The notes under the pieces were generated by a model. It saw only the letters and a list, made by a program, of their open reading frames with translations. It was not told the origin of the DNA and did no database searches. From an uncultured Ruminococcus sp. (GTDB taxonomy: Bacteria > Bacillota > Clostridia > Oscillospirales > CAG-272), in NCBI GenBank assembly GCA_902765885.1, contig CACXBN010000029.1:1-26187 (forward strand): DNA of 26,187 bases. Reading direction: 5' to 3'. A program made the position numbers and the translations under genes. This document shows, one piece after another, positions 8,291 through 16,796 of the stretch. Positions within the stretch are counted from its first letter, which is position 1. Each line of letters opens with the position of its first letter.

Positions 8291-10948
8291 TCACGAATGC
8301 TCGGAAATATATGTTCTTGCTCTTCCCGCGATTATTCTTGCGGTTTCTTCGGCACTCTTTGTTCCGGCAAAGAATGAAGACAATTCCTCTTTAATTATAT
8401 CAACGAGTCCGTTGTCGCTTCTCATTACATCAGTCGCATTCTTTACTATATCCATGACCTGGTCAGCGGCATCCTGTGAATACGGTACACGTGAATTCTT
8501 TGTATATTCGATATATTCATCAGAATATCCCATATCCTTAAGCCACTGGTATTCGCTATCATCTGCTGGATAATAATACCAGTTGTCTGGAGCACTCTTA
8601 TATGATTCATTGAGGGTTTCGAGATTTGTCGCAAATGAGTAATAATATATGGGGGCCACGCTTTTGAGCATTACATCATCTCTTATTATTCCGCCTCCCG
8701 ATGATCCGTAAAGCTCTTTGTCATCCATGAAATATTTCATGACTTCCCATGCCTGATTCTTAACTTTGGATGTCTGTCCGATTGCAAATTCTATTACGGG
8801 ATAGATTATCGCGCCAGATGAGTTCTCTTTGTCAGTAGGAAATCCGATTGCAGTAATGTCAGGAGAGGCAAATGTCTGGCGGTTTTCCAGGATAAACGTG
8901 AAATTGTTTATGAATGAGTAATTGAACAAAGCTCTGTCTTTGAAAAATCTCAGATTATAAGTCTCCTGCAGCTCGTTTTCTTTTTCAGGGTCATACACAT
9001 AATCATCGCCCATCTCTCCATAATATGATTCCCAGAATCCTTTCTCAGGAAGAGTTGCAAGATAATTAATAAAGTCTATGAATCCCTTAGTTTCAAACTT
9101 TGTTTCTGCAGTATCCCAATCGACGAAGGAACTGAGTGAGTTCACGAAAAAGTATTCCATAATCTCATTTCTGCTCTGGCCGAAGAAAGGCTCTGTTCCC
9201 TCCGGAAGAGAATTAATGCAGTTCATCATCTGCTCAAATGTCCAACCCGGCTTATTGCCTACAAACTTGCTTTTAGCGACTAAAGTCATCAGTCGGAAGG
9301 AAAGAATCATCGAATAGGTCTTTCCGTTCTCAGTACATGCTTCTATAACGTTTTCGAGATATTTGGACCTGTCTATTCCCTTTTCGGGGTCATCTATAAA
9401 CTTGCTTAAATCAGCAAAAACATTGTTACGGAACAGTGATTCAGCCGAAAGATTTTCATTCAGCAGCACAAGATCGGGAACTTTTCCGGTAGACAAATCA
9501 GTGTTGAACTGCTTCCATGCCCCATTCCATTCATTTTCGGCAGTATTATACTTATCATAAGTAACGACATTGACCCTGATACCGGTATTTTTTCTGTTAT
9601 ATCTGATTATGGATTTGGTCACAGTCGAGTCGGTCGTTGCCATTCCGAGAGTAACCATCACCTCGTCCTTCATTTCTTCGTCAGGTATTCTCTCATATAT
9701 ATAACAGCTCATGCCATTGCCTGATCCGTCATATACGTAATTTGTAGCAAAAAATCTGCCGTCATTCAGAACAGTGACATTGTTTGTCTCATATGTATCT
9801 ATGTCACAGTTTAAGAAATTCACGAATTCTTTTTCCTCTCCGGTGCTTACATCAACGGATGTTATTCCAGCCGTATCTCTGAGATAGATGATGTTGCCTA
9901 TAGCACCGCATATTTCCCGATATGTTTCGCTGGAATAAAAGTCGGTGTTTATATCGAGTTTTTTGCCCTTCTCGTAAATCTCGAGAGTATCGCTTCCCCC
10001 GTTTCCGGAATTGCTGGTAATAAATGCTTTATCCCCTTTTATCGCAACGTATCCGAACCAGCCGTCTTTTTCCTCTTTGGTGACAACATTAAAATCAGGG
10101 TCAAGCACTATAAGCTTGGTGTCGATTGTCAGATAAAGATAACCATTGGAATCAATATAGGGATCATAATAAAAATACTGATCATCGGAAGCTCCGATTG
10201 CTTCCTTTATTTTTTCATCAAGCCTTACTTCGGACACTACCCTGTTACCTGTAAAATCGTATATTAAAAGCTTGAGCTGCTCATTGTTCATCTGGGTTTC
10301 TTCGTCCCATGATCCGCCTCTCATAACCAGGTACGCATTGCCATCGTTTCCGATCGACATGTTATTCATATAGAAATCCTGATACTCTTTTCCGAGATCG
10401 ATTTCATACTCTTTGAGAGCAGATCCGTCAAATGGAACAACATTAACTGACTGCACTGAGAGATAACCCATATACCAACCGTCAGGAAGAATAACGCTGT
10501 ATTCATCGTCGCCCTGAGTAGGAACATCAACATGTGGTTTTGTTGAGGGCGTCGAAGGTGTCGTTTCAGCTTGCGGTTTTTCACTTTCGGCAGTAGCTTC
10601 GGGAATGATTTCGGTGTCATAAGTAATGACTCCTCCATCGTCAATCCATTCATCCCCGTACCACTGTTCATAATAGTAACCGCTGCGTCTTTCGTATTCG
10701 TTGCCCTTGTCATCGTATATAATCGTATAATCTTTGTTTGTTGTCAAGTAAGCAGCGCTGTCAGTTGTAAATACCTGATTGATCCAGCCGGGAATATTGG
10801 TGGTATCAAGCTTGTGTCCGCCGAAAACATTCGTTCTTCTTGATGTCACGGGTGCCTCTTCTTTTTTAGTGCACGATGCAAGCGACATCATTGCCGAAAA
10901 GATAAATGTCAAGGCTAGAACTATGGATACTATTCTCTTGATTTTCAT
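8291..10948 (-). CDS. Large solute-binding lipoprotein with N-terminal propeller-like extension
   Basis: An 885-residue exported lipoprotein. The signal peptide ends in the lipobox LASC with lipid-anchored Cys26. Residues of about 45-425 form a beta-rich region with repeated strand patterns (IDSNGYLYLTIDTKLIVLD, VTVLNDGRFFATNYVYDG) resembling a beta-propeller. A Pro/Thr/Ser-rich linker interrupts it at about 115-145. From about residue 427 to the end it resembles extracellular solute-binding proteins of family 1 (KSIIRYNRKNTGIRVNV, GKVPDLVLLN, then AWEVMKYFMDD), the receptors of CUT1 sugar importers. Usual members have 400-550 residues, so this one carries roughly 380 extra. It is the last gene of the five-gene operon, 23 bases after the half-permease, with AGAGG before the ATG. 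The ligand cannot be predicted. Confidence 0.85.
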   Translation of the reverse strand: MKIKRIVSIVLALTFIFSAMMSLASCTKKEEAPVTSRRTNVFGGHKLDTTNIPGWINQVFTTDSAAYLTTNKDYTIIYDDKGNEYERRSGYYYEQWYGDEWIDDGGVITYDTEIIPEATAESEKPQAETTPSTPSTKPHVDVPTQGDDEYSVILPDGWYMGYLSVQSVNVVPFDGSALKEYEIDLGKEYQDFYMNNMSIGNDGNAYLVMRGGSWDEETQMNNEQLKLLIYDFTGNRVVSEVRLDEKIKEAIGASDDQYFYYDPYIDSNGYLYLTIDTKLIVLDPDFNVVTKEEKDGWFGYVAIKGDKAFITSNSGNGGSDTLEIYEKGKKLDINTDFYSSETYREICGAIGNIIYLRDTAGITSVDVSTGEEKEFVNFLNCDIDTYETNNVTVLNDGRFFATNYVYDGSGNGMSCYIYERIPDEEMKDEVMVTLGMATTDSTVTKSIIRYNRKNTGIRVNVVTYDKYNTAENEWNGAWKQFNTDLSTGKVPDLVLLNENLSAESLFRNNVFADLSKFIDDPEKGIDRSKYLENVIEACTENGKTYSMILSFRLMTLVAKSKFVGNKPGWTFEQMMNCINSLPEGTEPFFGQSRNEIMEYFFVNSLSSFVDWDTAETKFETKGFIDFINYLATLPEKGFWESYYGEMGDDYVYDPEKENELQETYNLRFFKDRALFNYSFINNFTFILENRQTFASPDITAIGFPTDKENSSGAIIYPVIEFAIGQTSKVKNQAWEVMKYFMDDKELYGSSGGGIIRDDVMLKSVAPIYYYSFATNLETLNESYKSAPDNWYYYPADDSEYQWLKDMGYSDEYIEYTKNSRVPYSQDAADQVMDIVKNATDVMRSDNGLVDIIKEELSSFFAGTKSAEETARIIAGRARTYISEHS

Positions 10949-10971
10949 GTTATACCTCTCATTCGGTCATG

Positions 10972-11991
10972 TTATCTGTTTTTCTTAATTATCTTTTTAA
11001 TGCTGAAGCCGGATTTTGCAAAAAACACAACTGAAACTATCAATGATATTAATGCAATAACCAGTAATGCAATCTGCAGAAGAAGAATTACGGCAGAATA
11101 ATAATCATATATTCTGGCTTCATTTTCCCAGTACGGAAACTCAATTCCATTTGAGCTGATAAGGGAATATTTGAGGTTATTAAGTATCTCCCACCTGTTT
11201 TCAAGTGAAAATCTTGAAGAGACCTCGCTTCGGATTCCGTTTCCTTCTTGAACGGAAACCTGAGAATCGAAAATATTCTTTGCAAATCCTTTCACGCTGT
11301 TGGGGAGGCATACTTCAAAGTTTGTAAACATGAGACTGCTGTCTATCTTTTGATATCCGGCATAACTCATATATGCTCTTGGTATTTCTCCATACACCTT
11401 ATTATACGCTGATGAGTCACCGTCAGGCTCTGAAATGCCAACAACCGTATATTCAATGTCCCCGACGGACAATTTCATTCCGATTATATTCTCTGCCCCG
11501 AACAGTTTCCATGCGAGATTCCTGTCAAGAACTATTCCCATAGGGACCGACGGATCATTCAGAAATGAGGAACCGTATGTGTATTTGAACGGATGAAATA
11601 CGAAATAATCTCCTCTGACTATCACTGTTTTGGCATTGACGGTGGATTTAGGACCAGTAAGACTGACATCTTTCTCCGCAGAAAAGCTGTATATCCAGCT
11701 CTTGGCGTTTTCCTTTGGCGTAACAGACGCTTTAAGCAAAGCGTTGTCTATTGAATACACCCAGTTTTCCAGAGACCAGTCTGATATTTCCCCCTGCTTG
11801 GTATACATTGCGATGGTGGCATACGGCGACTTATCTGATGACCATCTGTCACCTGTATGTATGAATTCAAGCTTTGATGAAAAAGATCCGATAATCAGCT
11901 GAAGGGAGAGGGCGATTCCCGCAATCAGCACCGCGGCACAGAAAAAAATGACTGACTTCTTGATTTTACTTTTGTCAAGTACTGTTTTCAC
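10972..11991 (-). CDS. Two-span MacB-like extracellular domain protein (truncated ABC permease type)
   Basis: A 339-residue membrane protein. One membrane helix (about 14-34) is followed by a large extracellular domain and a second helix (about 300-324), with a short basic tail. The middle resembles the MacB periplasmic core domain: GIVLDRNLAWKLFGAENIIG, then GDIEYTVVGISEPDG, the typical 'ARKLFG..DPIG' and 'VVGV' elements. Ordinary MacB/FtsX permeases have four spans, with two more after this point. Here the protein stops after span two. The next gene begins 23 bases on, so the rest has been lost rather than frameshifted. The start is GTG, set by GGGAG 7 bases upstream. No MacB ATPase is adjacent. 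It sits between an HlyD-type adaptor gene and the binding-protein gene. Confidence 0.75.
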   Translation of the reverse strand: MKTVLDKSKIKKSVIFFCAAVLIAGIALSLQLIIGSFSSKLEFIHTGDRWSSDKSPYATIAMYTKQGEISDWSLENWVYSIDNALLKASVTPKENAKSWIYSFSAEKDVSLTGPKSTVNAKTVIVRGDYFVFHPFKYTYGSSFLNDPSVPMGIVLDRNLAWKLFGAENIIGMKLSVGDIEYTVVGISEPDGDSSAYNKVYGEIPRAYMSYAGYQKIDSSLMFTNFEVCLPNSVKGFAKNIFDSQVSVQEGNGIRSEVSSRFSLENRWEILNNLKYSLISSNGIEFPYWENEARIYDYYSAVILLLQIALLVIALISLIVSVVFFAKSGFSIKKIIKKNR

Positions 11992-12005
11992 TTTTCTTCT
12001 CCCGC

Positions 12006-14060
12006 TTATTGATCCGTGAGTCTTACTTGCTGCTTGTCAGAAACAGGTGATGTTGCATTTGTTATTACAAACTCTCCGCCGTTAAGTCCTGAAACAGCTG
12101 ACTGAGTATCATCTGATGCTATGACGGATATTGCGACCCTTCTTGCAGTATACTTGGTCCCGAGGGGAGTACTTACAGATTCCACTACCAGTACGAATTT
12201 ACCATCGTTGTCATCTCTGATTGCGGAATTCGGGAGGACTGATGAGTAATATTCTGAATTGTTGCCTATCTGGAAGTTTATGTTCTGTCCGTCATACACA
12301 TCTCCGGTAACGGAAATCGTTACAATCCTCTGCCTGCCCTGTGAGGCCGCATCAGACCTGATGTTGGTAACAACGGCATTCACATTGCTGTACCACCATG
12401 AATTTACCACGGTGCATGTCGCCCCGACCTGAACTCTTCTTGCTTCATCAGATGACATTGTTATTTCACATGTATATCCTTTTTCGGCGATATCAATGCT
12501 TGCAACACTGTCGCCGCTTGTCACCAGATTGCCCGGAACAACATTAATTGAAACTATTTTCCCGGAAATCGGAGCTGTGATTTCGGTAGTCGAGGGTGCT
12601 GTCTGATAATTTTCGATTTTTTTGGAGAGATCATCTATCTGCTTTAATGTTTCTTCTCTTTCTTTTCTTGTCGCTTCATTCGACCTGTTGATAGTGGCTA
12701 CCGTTATCTGATATTGAGCCTCCATTTCTCTGATATTGTTTTCAGTGTCTTTGATGGATGTCGCTATATCTTCGGGATTGAGTGCTTCGTTGCTGTCAAT
12801 TTTCTGATTGAGATCAGAAATGGATTTGTTAAGTTCCTTTAACTGTGCTTCTGCTTCGTTATATTCACTTTTTGTTTCGCTGAGCTTTTTTTCATTTGCA
12901 CTTAGATTGCTTGTGGATTCATAGAGAGTTTTGGTGCTGTCATATGCGTTTTTAGCAAGGTTGTAATTCTCGGAAACCACGGAAAGCTCTTCTCTCTTTT
13001 TCTCAAGTGTTTTCTGAAGTTCGCTCAGCTGTCTGTTGTAGGAATAGAGAGTAATCTCGTCAACCGTGTCCATTCCTATGATATTCAGCTTCATGTATTG
13101 CTCTTCAAGCTCGCTTCTTTTATCAGAGAGCTGATCCTGAAGTGACATGATTTCATCGATATCAGTTGACTGTGCCATTTGCTGTCTGATCGTTTCGATT
13201 TCATTGTTCAAAGAAGCAATTACACCTGTGATTTGATACGCCTCGGTCATATCGGCGATCTGATTGCTGAGATCAGATACCTGCTGCTGAAGAGACTCGA
13301 CTTCGCTGTTTATACGGGTGAATTCTGATTCTGCCCTTATATAATCTCCCTGATTTCTTGTTAATTCAGGCTGGAGATCTTCATATGTGATCCCGTTCTG
13401 TTTCAGAGCTGATTTGGCAGCACTTATATCCGCCTCAAGTTCTGAAATCAATGACGACAATTCAGTTGACCTTTCAGTAAGCTCGTCATATTTTTTCTGA
13501 AGTTCCTTCAGTTCTTCTTTCAGAACACCCGAAAGATCTCCTCCTTTTACGGCAATGTCGTATTGACCTCTGAGCTTGTTCAGATTTTCCTTTGCCTTGT
13601 TTATCTGATCAACAGCATTGGATATAGTCTCATTATTCTGAAGAGCAGTTATGTTGTCGTCGAGTTTACTGAGATCATACTGACTCTTGAGCGAATTGTA
13701 CTGTGAAATAAGATCATCAAGCTGAGAACTGTTTCCTGATGCGAGCGTCATAATTACAGCATCTTTCTCAACCATATCCCCTTCTTTGTAGTATACAGAT
13801 GTTACTTTTCTCGATTGGGTGAGATCCTGCTTTGCATCTGCCTCGAAAATTACATTATAACTGTCATTGGCTTTTATTACTCCGCTTGCTTTGACAGCAG
13901 TTGATAATGTTGAATATTTAGGATATTGTGCAGACACTTCCGGCAATGACATATTCAAAAATGTATTTGAGAAAAATGTAAGAACCAACAGAACTATCAG
14001 CAGTGCTATCGCAACATTTTTAATTATATCTTTTTTGTTGATTTTTTTCTTTTCGGACAT
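12006..14060 (-). CDS. HlyD/MacA-type membrane-fusion adaptor with very long coiled coil
   Basis: A 684-residue adaptor. A cytoplasmic basic N-terminus leads to one membrane helix (about 13-33). The first half of the lipoyl/barrel-sandwich domain follows (about 55-108, VTSVYYKEGDMVEKDAVIMT). A heptad-rich, Gln/Glu/Ser/Leu coiled-coil region runs from about 112 to 488. The second lipoyl half is at about 495-523 (ITAPISGKIVSINVVPGNLV), followed by beta-barrel and membrane-proximal domains. Family members such as YknX or MacA pair with a MacB-like permease, consistent with the downstream neighbour. The coiled coil is far longer than in usual MacA proteins. GGAGG stands 6 bases before the ATG. 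The gene follows the MalG-like permease gene by 22 bases. Confidence 0.88.
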   Translation of the reverse strand: MSEKKKINKKDIIKNVAIALLIVLLVLTFFSNTFLNMSLPEVSAQYPKYSTLSTAVKASGVIKANDSYNVIFEADAKQDLTQSRKVTSVYYKEGDMVEKDAVIMTLASGNSSQLDDLISQYNSLKSQYDLSKLDDNITALQNNETISNAVDQINKAKENLNKLRGQYDIAVKGGDLSGVLKEELKELQKKYDELTERSTELSSLISELEADISAAKSALKQNGITYEDLQPELTRNQGDYIRAESEFTRINSEVESLQQQVSDLSNQIADMTEAYQITGVIASLNNEIETIRQQMAQSTDIDEIMSLQDQLSDKRSELEEQYMKLNIIGMDTVDEITLYSYNRQLSELQKTLEKKREELSVVSENYNLAKNAYDSTKTLYESTSNLSANEKKLSETKSEYNEAEAQLKELNKSISDLNQKIDSNEALNPEDIATSIKDTENNIREMEAQYQITVATINRSNEATRKEREETLKQIDDLSKKIENYQTAPSTTEITAPISGKIVSINVVPGNLVTSGDSVASIDIAEKGYTCEITMSSDEARRVQVGATCTVVNSWWYSNVNAVVTNIRSDAASQGRQRIVTISVTGDVYDGQNINFQIGNNSEYYSSVLPNSAIRDDNDGKFVLVVESVSTPLGTKYTARRVAISVIASDDTQSAVSGLNGGEFVITNATSPVSDKQQVRLTDQ

Positions 14061-14082
14061 ATTAACCTCCGGGTATTTTTTA

Positions 14083-15036
14083 TCAACCTTTTACTGAAGC
14101 AGAGTATGCGATTCCCTCGACAAGATACTCTTCGCTGTATAAAAACATTAAAATAGGCGGGAACATATATATCGATGCAGTTGCAAATGCAATTCCCGTA
14201 TCACCTTCGTTGATCTTGGATAGGAATACGGACAACGGATACAGTTCCGTATTCTTAAGAAGAATAAGCGGCTGTTCGACCATGTTCCAGTAGTCTATGA
14301 AAATAAGGATCGCAACCGAATAAAGGACTCCTTTGCATATCGGCAGGAAAATTCTGAAGAATATCTGAAATTCACCTGCCCCGTCAAGTTTGGCCGCTTC
14401 CACTATTGCCGACGGAATTCGTTTCATGTATTTAGTAAGAATAAACACGGCAAAAGGCGAGAACACACCGGGCAGTATAATTGCGAACCTCGTGTCTATC
14501 AGGTTGAGTTTGTCAAGCGTAAGATAGTTAGGCACAAGCGTGACCTGATATGGCATCAGCATCAAAACAATATATACGAAAAATATCAGAGCTCTGAATT
14601 TGGTATCCATTCTGGCGAAAGCAAAAGAAGCTCCGCTCGCAACAAGAAGCTGAAATATCACAATCGGGAGAACATAAATAACCGAGTTCCAGAACTTCAA
14701 AAGGTAATTAGGGGATTTCACCAAAACCGTGAAATACTGTGACAATGTAACTTTGTCAGGTATCAGCTTGAGGTTTACCTTGTCAGCTATGAAAACCCTT
14801 CCGCCGTCGCCGGAAACGCCAAGCCCTGTAAATATTTTACCGTAATTTGCGGATATCTCAGTCGTTGACATAAAAGAGTTTGTAAAGGTAAACACTGTAG
14901 GAAAAAGGAACAGCACAGCGAACGTTATGAGAATTATCATCGCAAGAATAACGAAAATAACACGTTTCGGTTTCAGTTTTCTCTTTTTCCTTTTTTCAGG
15001 AAAGCGAGATGAATCAAGCAAAATGTCTTCTGTCAT
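14083..15036 (-). CDS. CUT1 sugar ABC transporter permease, MalG/AraQ type
   Basis: A 317-residue inner-membrane permease of the binding-protein-dependent importer superfamily. The EAA loop that docks on the ATPase is well formed (IVEAAKLDGAGEFQIFFRIFLP). The segment before span two (IPDKVTLSQYFTVLVKSPNY) is typical of MalG-like partners. The basic N-terminus (PEKRKKRKLKPKR) precedes span one. The start overlaps the end of the MalF-like gene by 4 bases (ATGA), so the two are translationally coupled. The substrate is not readable; a carbohydrate is implied by the family. Confidence 0.93.
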   Translation of the reverse strand: MTEDILLDSSRFPEKRKKRKLKPKRVIFVILAMIILITFAVLFLFPTVFTFTNSFMSTTEISANYGKIFTGLGVSGDGGRVFIADKVNLKLIPDKVTLSQYFTVLVKSPNYLLKFWNSVIYVLPIVIFQLLVASGASFAFARMDTKFRALIFFVYIVLMLMPYQVTLVPNYLTLDKLNLIDTRFAIILPGVFSPFAVFILTKYMKRIPSAIVEAAKLDGAGEFQIFFRIFLPICKGVLYSVAILIFIDYWNMVEQPLILLKNTELYPLSVFLSKINEGDTGIAFATASIYMFPPILMFLYSEEYLVEGIAYSASVKG

Positions 15037-15992
15037 TCTTCAATCTCCTTTCCTGCCCTGTTATCAATCCAGAGCAAAACAGAGATTATTAAGATCATAA
15101 CAAGTGACAGAACAAGAGCTGCGCTTGAAAGTTTCTGATAATCGAATCTTCCGAATGTGTTGTTCATAAAGTGCTGCAATGTGTACATTGATTCATAAGG
15201 GTAGTCTCCCGTAAGAAGATATACCTCTCTGAACACTTTGAACGAATTGATCAGCGACATTATCGTAACGAATGATATAGTCGAAACCAGATATCTCAGT
15301 TTAATGCTGAAAAATCTTCTGAAGCTGCCGCATCCGTCAAGCATTGAAACTTCCACGATTTCCTTTGGAATTGCAGACAAAGCAGCCATGAACATTATCA
15401 TATTGTATCCTATGTTTTTCCAAAGGAACAGCAGTACGACGACGATTATGCCATAGTCCGATTTGAACCACTCGATCTTGTCAACGCCGAACAGCGCCAG
15501 AAAATCATTCGCTACCCCGTTATAATTGAACAGCACCTGCCATATAAGGATTACGGAAGCTGCGGGGACCACCATCGGTGACAGGAAAATGGTTCTGAAT
15601 GTGCTTTTCAGAGGAATATTTGTGTCAAGTATCAATGCAAGCATCAGAGGCAGAATAACAACCAGCGGCACCGATATGAGAGAAAATATTCCGGTATTTC
15701 GAAGAGCCATCTGAAATGCCGAATTGTTTAAAAGACTCGAAAAATTTTCAAACCCCACAAATTCCATATTTGTGGTATTGTCTACGAACGCATAAACTAT
15801 AACAATAAAAAACGGGACGACAAAGAACAAAAGAACACCGGCAAGTGAAGGGAACATGAAAACGGACGTATGTCTGATTTCCGCCTTCTCCTGCCTTGAT
15901 CTTTTGTGTTTTTCCTTTATTGTCCCTTTTTTAGGTGCAGTATCATCACTTTTTGCGACTGATTTCTGCTTTTTTCTTTTTTCTATATTCAT
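15033..15992 (-). CDS. CUT1 sugar ABC transporter permease, MalF/UgpA type
   Basis: A 319-residue permease, first gene of the operon. About 42 very basic, hydrophilic residues precede span one (VFMFPSLAGVLLFFVVPFF). The EAA loop is recognisable but altered: EIVEVSMLDGCGSFRRFFSI runs into KLRYL, where most members have I-x-LP. The end (FKVFREVYLLTGDYP) is typical of MalF-type subunits. It presumably forms a heterodimer with the MalG-like protein encoded just downstream. No ATPase gene is present. Many Firmicute CUT1 systems use a shared MsmX-type ATPase. The start ATG has AGGA 9 bases upstream, with a small GACG/CGTC inverted repeat between the two. Confidence 0.92.
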   Translation of the reverse strand: MNIEKRKKQKSVAKSDDTAPKKGTIKEKHKRSRQEKAEIRHTSVFMFPSLAGVLLFFVVPFFIVIVYAFVDNTTNMEFVGFENFSSLLNNSAFQMALRNTGIFSLISVPLVVILPLMLALILDTNIPLKSTFRTIFLSPMVVPAASVILIWQVLFNYNGVANDFLALFGVDKIEWFKSDYGIIVVVLLFLWKNIGYNMIMFMAALSAIPKEIVEVSMLDGCGSFRRFFSIKLRYLVSTISFVTIMSLINSFKVFREVYLLTGDYPYESMYTLQHFMNNTFGRFDYQKLSSAALVLSLVMILIISVLLWIDNRAGKEIEE

Positions 15993-16076
15993 GACGAAGC
16001 GTCCTGTTTTTGCATATTGTCATGTACTTATCTGTACGGGTGTTATGACGAAGGAAACAATACAAAAGTTCCCGGA

Positions 16077-16796
16077 TTATTTATGCCACATATCAAAACT
16101 TGATCTTTCAAGAGCTCCGAGAATTCTGTTATAAGTCCCTTTGTGTTCTCTTTCGGACTCTCTTAAAAATTTCATTGCGTTTTCTCTTTGTGTATGTCCG
16201 TCCGCAGGGCACGGATTAAATACAACCGGTAATCCGGCGCTGTTGCAGAAATACTTGATCGATCCTTCCCTGACGTAAATGAAAGGCCGTATAATGGATA
16301 TTTTCTTGTCTTCGTATTCCGTCACAGGCTGGAAACATCCGAAATTTCCTTCAAACAACAGTTTCATTAATACTGTTTCCGCAACATCATCAAGGTGGTG
16401 CGCCAGCGCTATTTTGTTTGCTCCGTATTCGAGAGCCGCATTGTTAAGCGCTCCCCTTCTCATCATTGCGCACAGAGAACACGGACTGTCATCTTTTTTG
16501 TATTTAAATATGATATCGGCAATCTCGGTGGAAATGACATGATATTCAACATCCAGTTCATCACAAAGGTCTTTAACTCCGGTGTAGTCGACTCCATCGA
16601 AGCCAAGATCTACAGTTATTCCTAAAACTTTGAATTTCGCGGGATAGAAGAGTCTGAGTTTAGACAGAGCATACAGCAGAGTCAGAGAATCTTTTCCCCC
16701 GGAAACGCCAACAGCAACAGTATCACCATCCATGATCATATCGTATTTCTGGACGGCCTGCCTGGTCTTTGAAAGTATTTTGTCAAGTTCCTTCAT
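16077..16796 (-). CDS. ttcA: TtcA-family tRNA thiolation enzyme (PP-loop ATPase)
   Basis: A 239-residue PP-loop ATPase of the TtcA group, which makes 2-thiocytidine at position 32 of some tRNAs. The PP-loop SGGKDS is at residues 32-37. Three cysteines that could hold the iron-sulfur cluster are in place: C106 and C109 in PCSLCAMMRRG, and C196 in FNPCPADG. LAHHLDDVAETVLM is the second conserved block. The start overlaps the end of trmD by 14 bases, so the genes are coupled. TtcA homologues in Firmicutes are less studied than the enterobacterial enzyme, so the exact target is an inference. Confidence 0.88.
   Translation of the reverse strand: MKELDKILSKTRQAVQKYDMIMDGDTVAVGVSGGKDSLTLLYALSKLRLFYPAKFKVLGITVDLGFDGVDYTGVKDLCDELDVEYHVISTEIADIIFKYKKDDSPCSLCAMMRRGALNNAALEYGANKIALAHHLDDVAETVLMKLLFEGNFGCFQPVTEYEDKKISIIRPFIYVREGSIKYFCNSAGLPVVFNPCPADGHTQRENAMKFLRESEREHKGTYNRILGALERSSFDMWHK

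Noticed and set aside
15993..16076. Promoter or terminator between ttcA and the five-gene operon
   Set aside because: Only a weak GGGAAC/GTTTCC pair without a T run and no good -35/-10 pair were seen. A repeated ATGACGAAG (15991 and 16045) is too short to interpret. Read-through from ttcA is possible.
16077..16796. TilS or another PP-loop ATPase instead of TtcA
   Set aside because: The CxxC pair followed by MMRRG and the third Cys in FNPCP are TtcA features; TilS lacks them and is longer.
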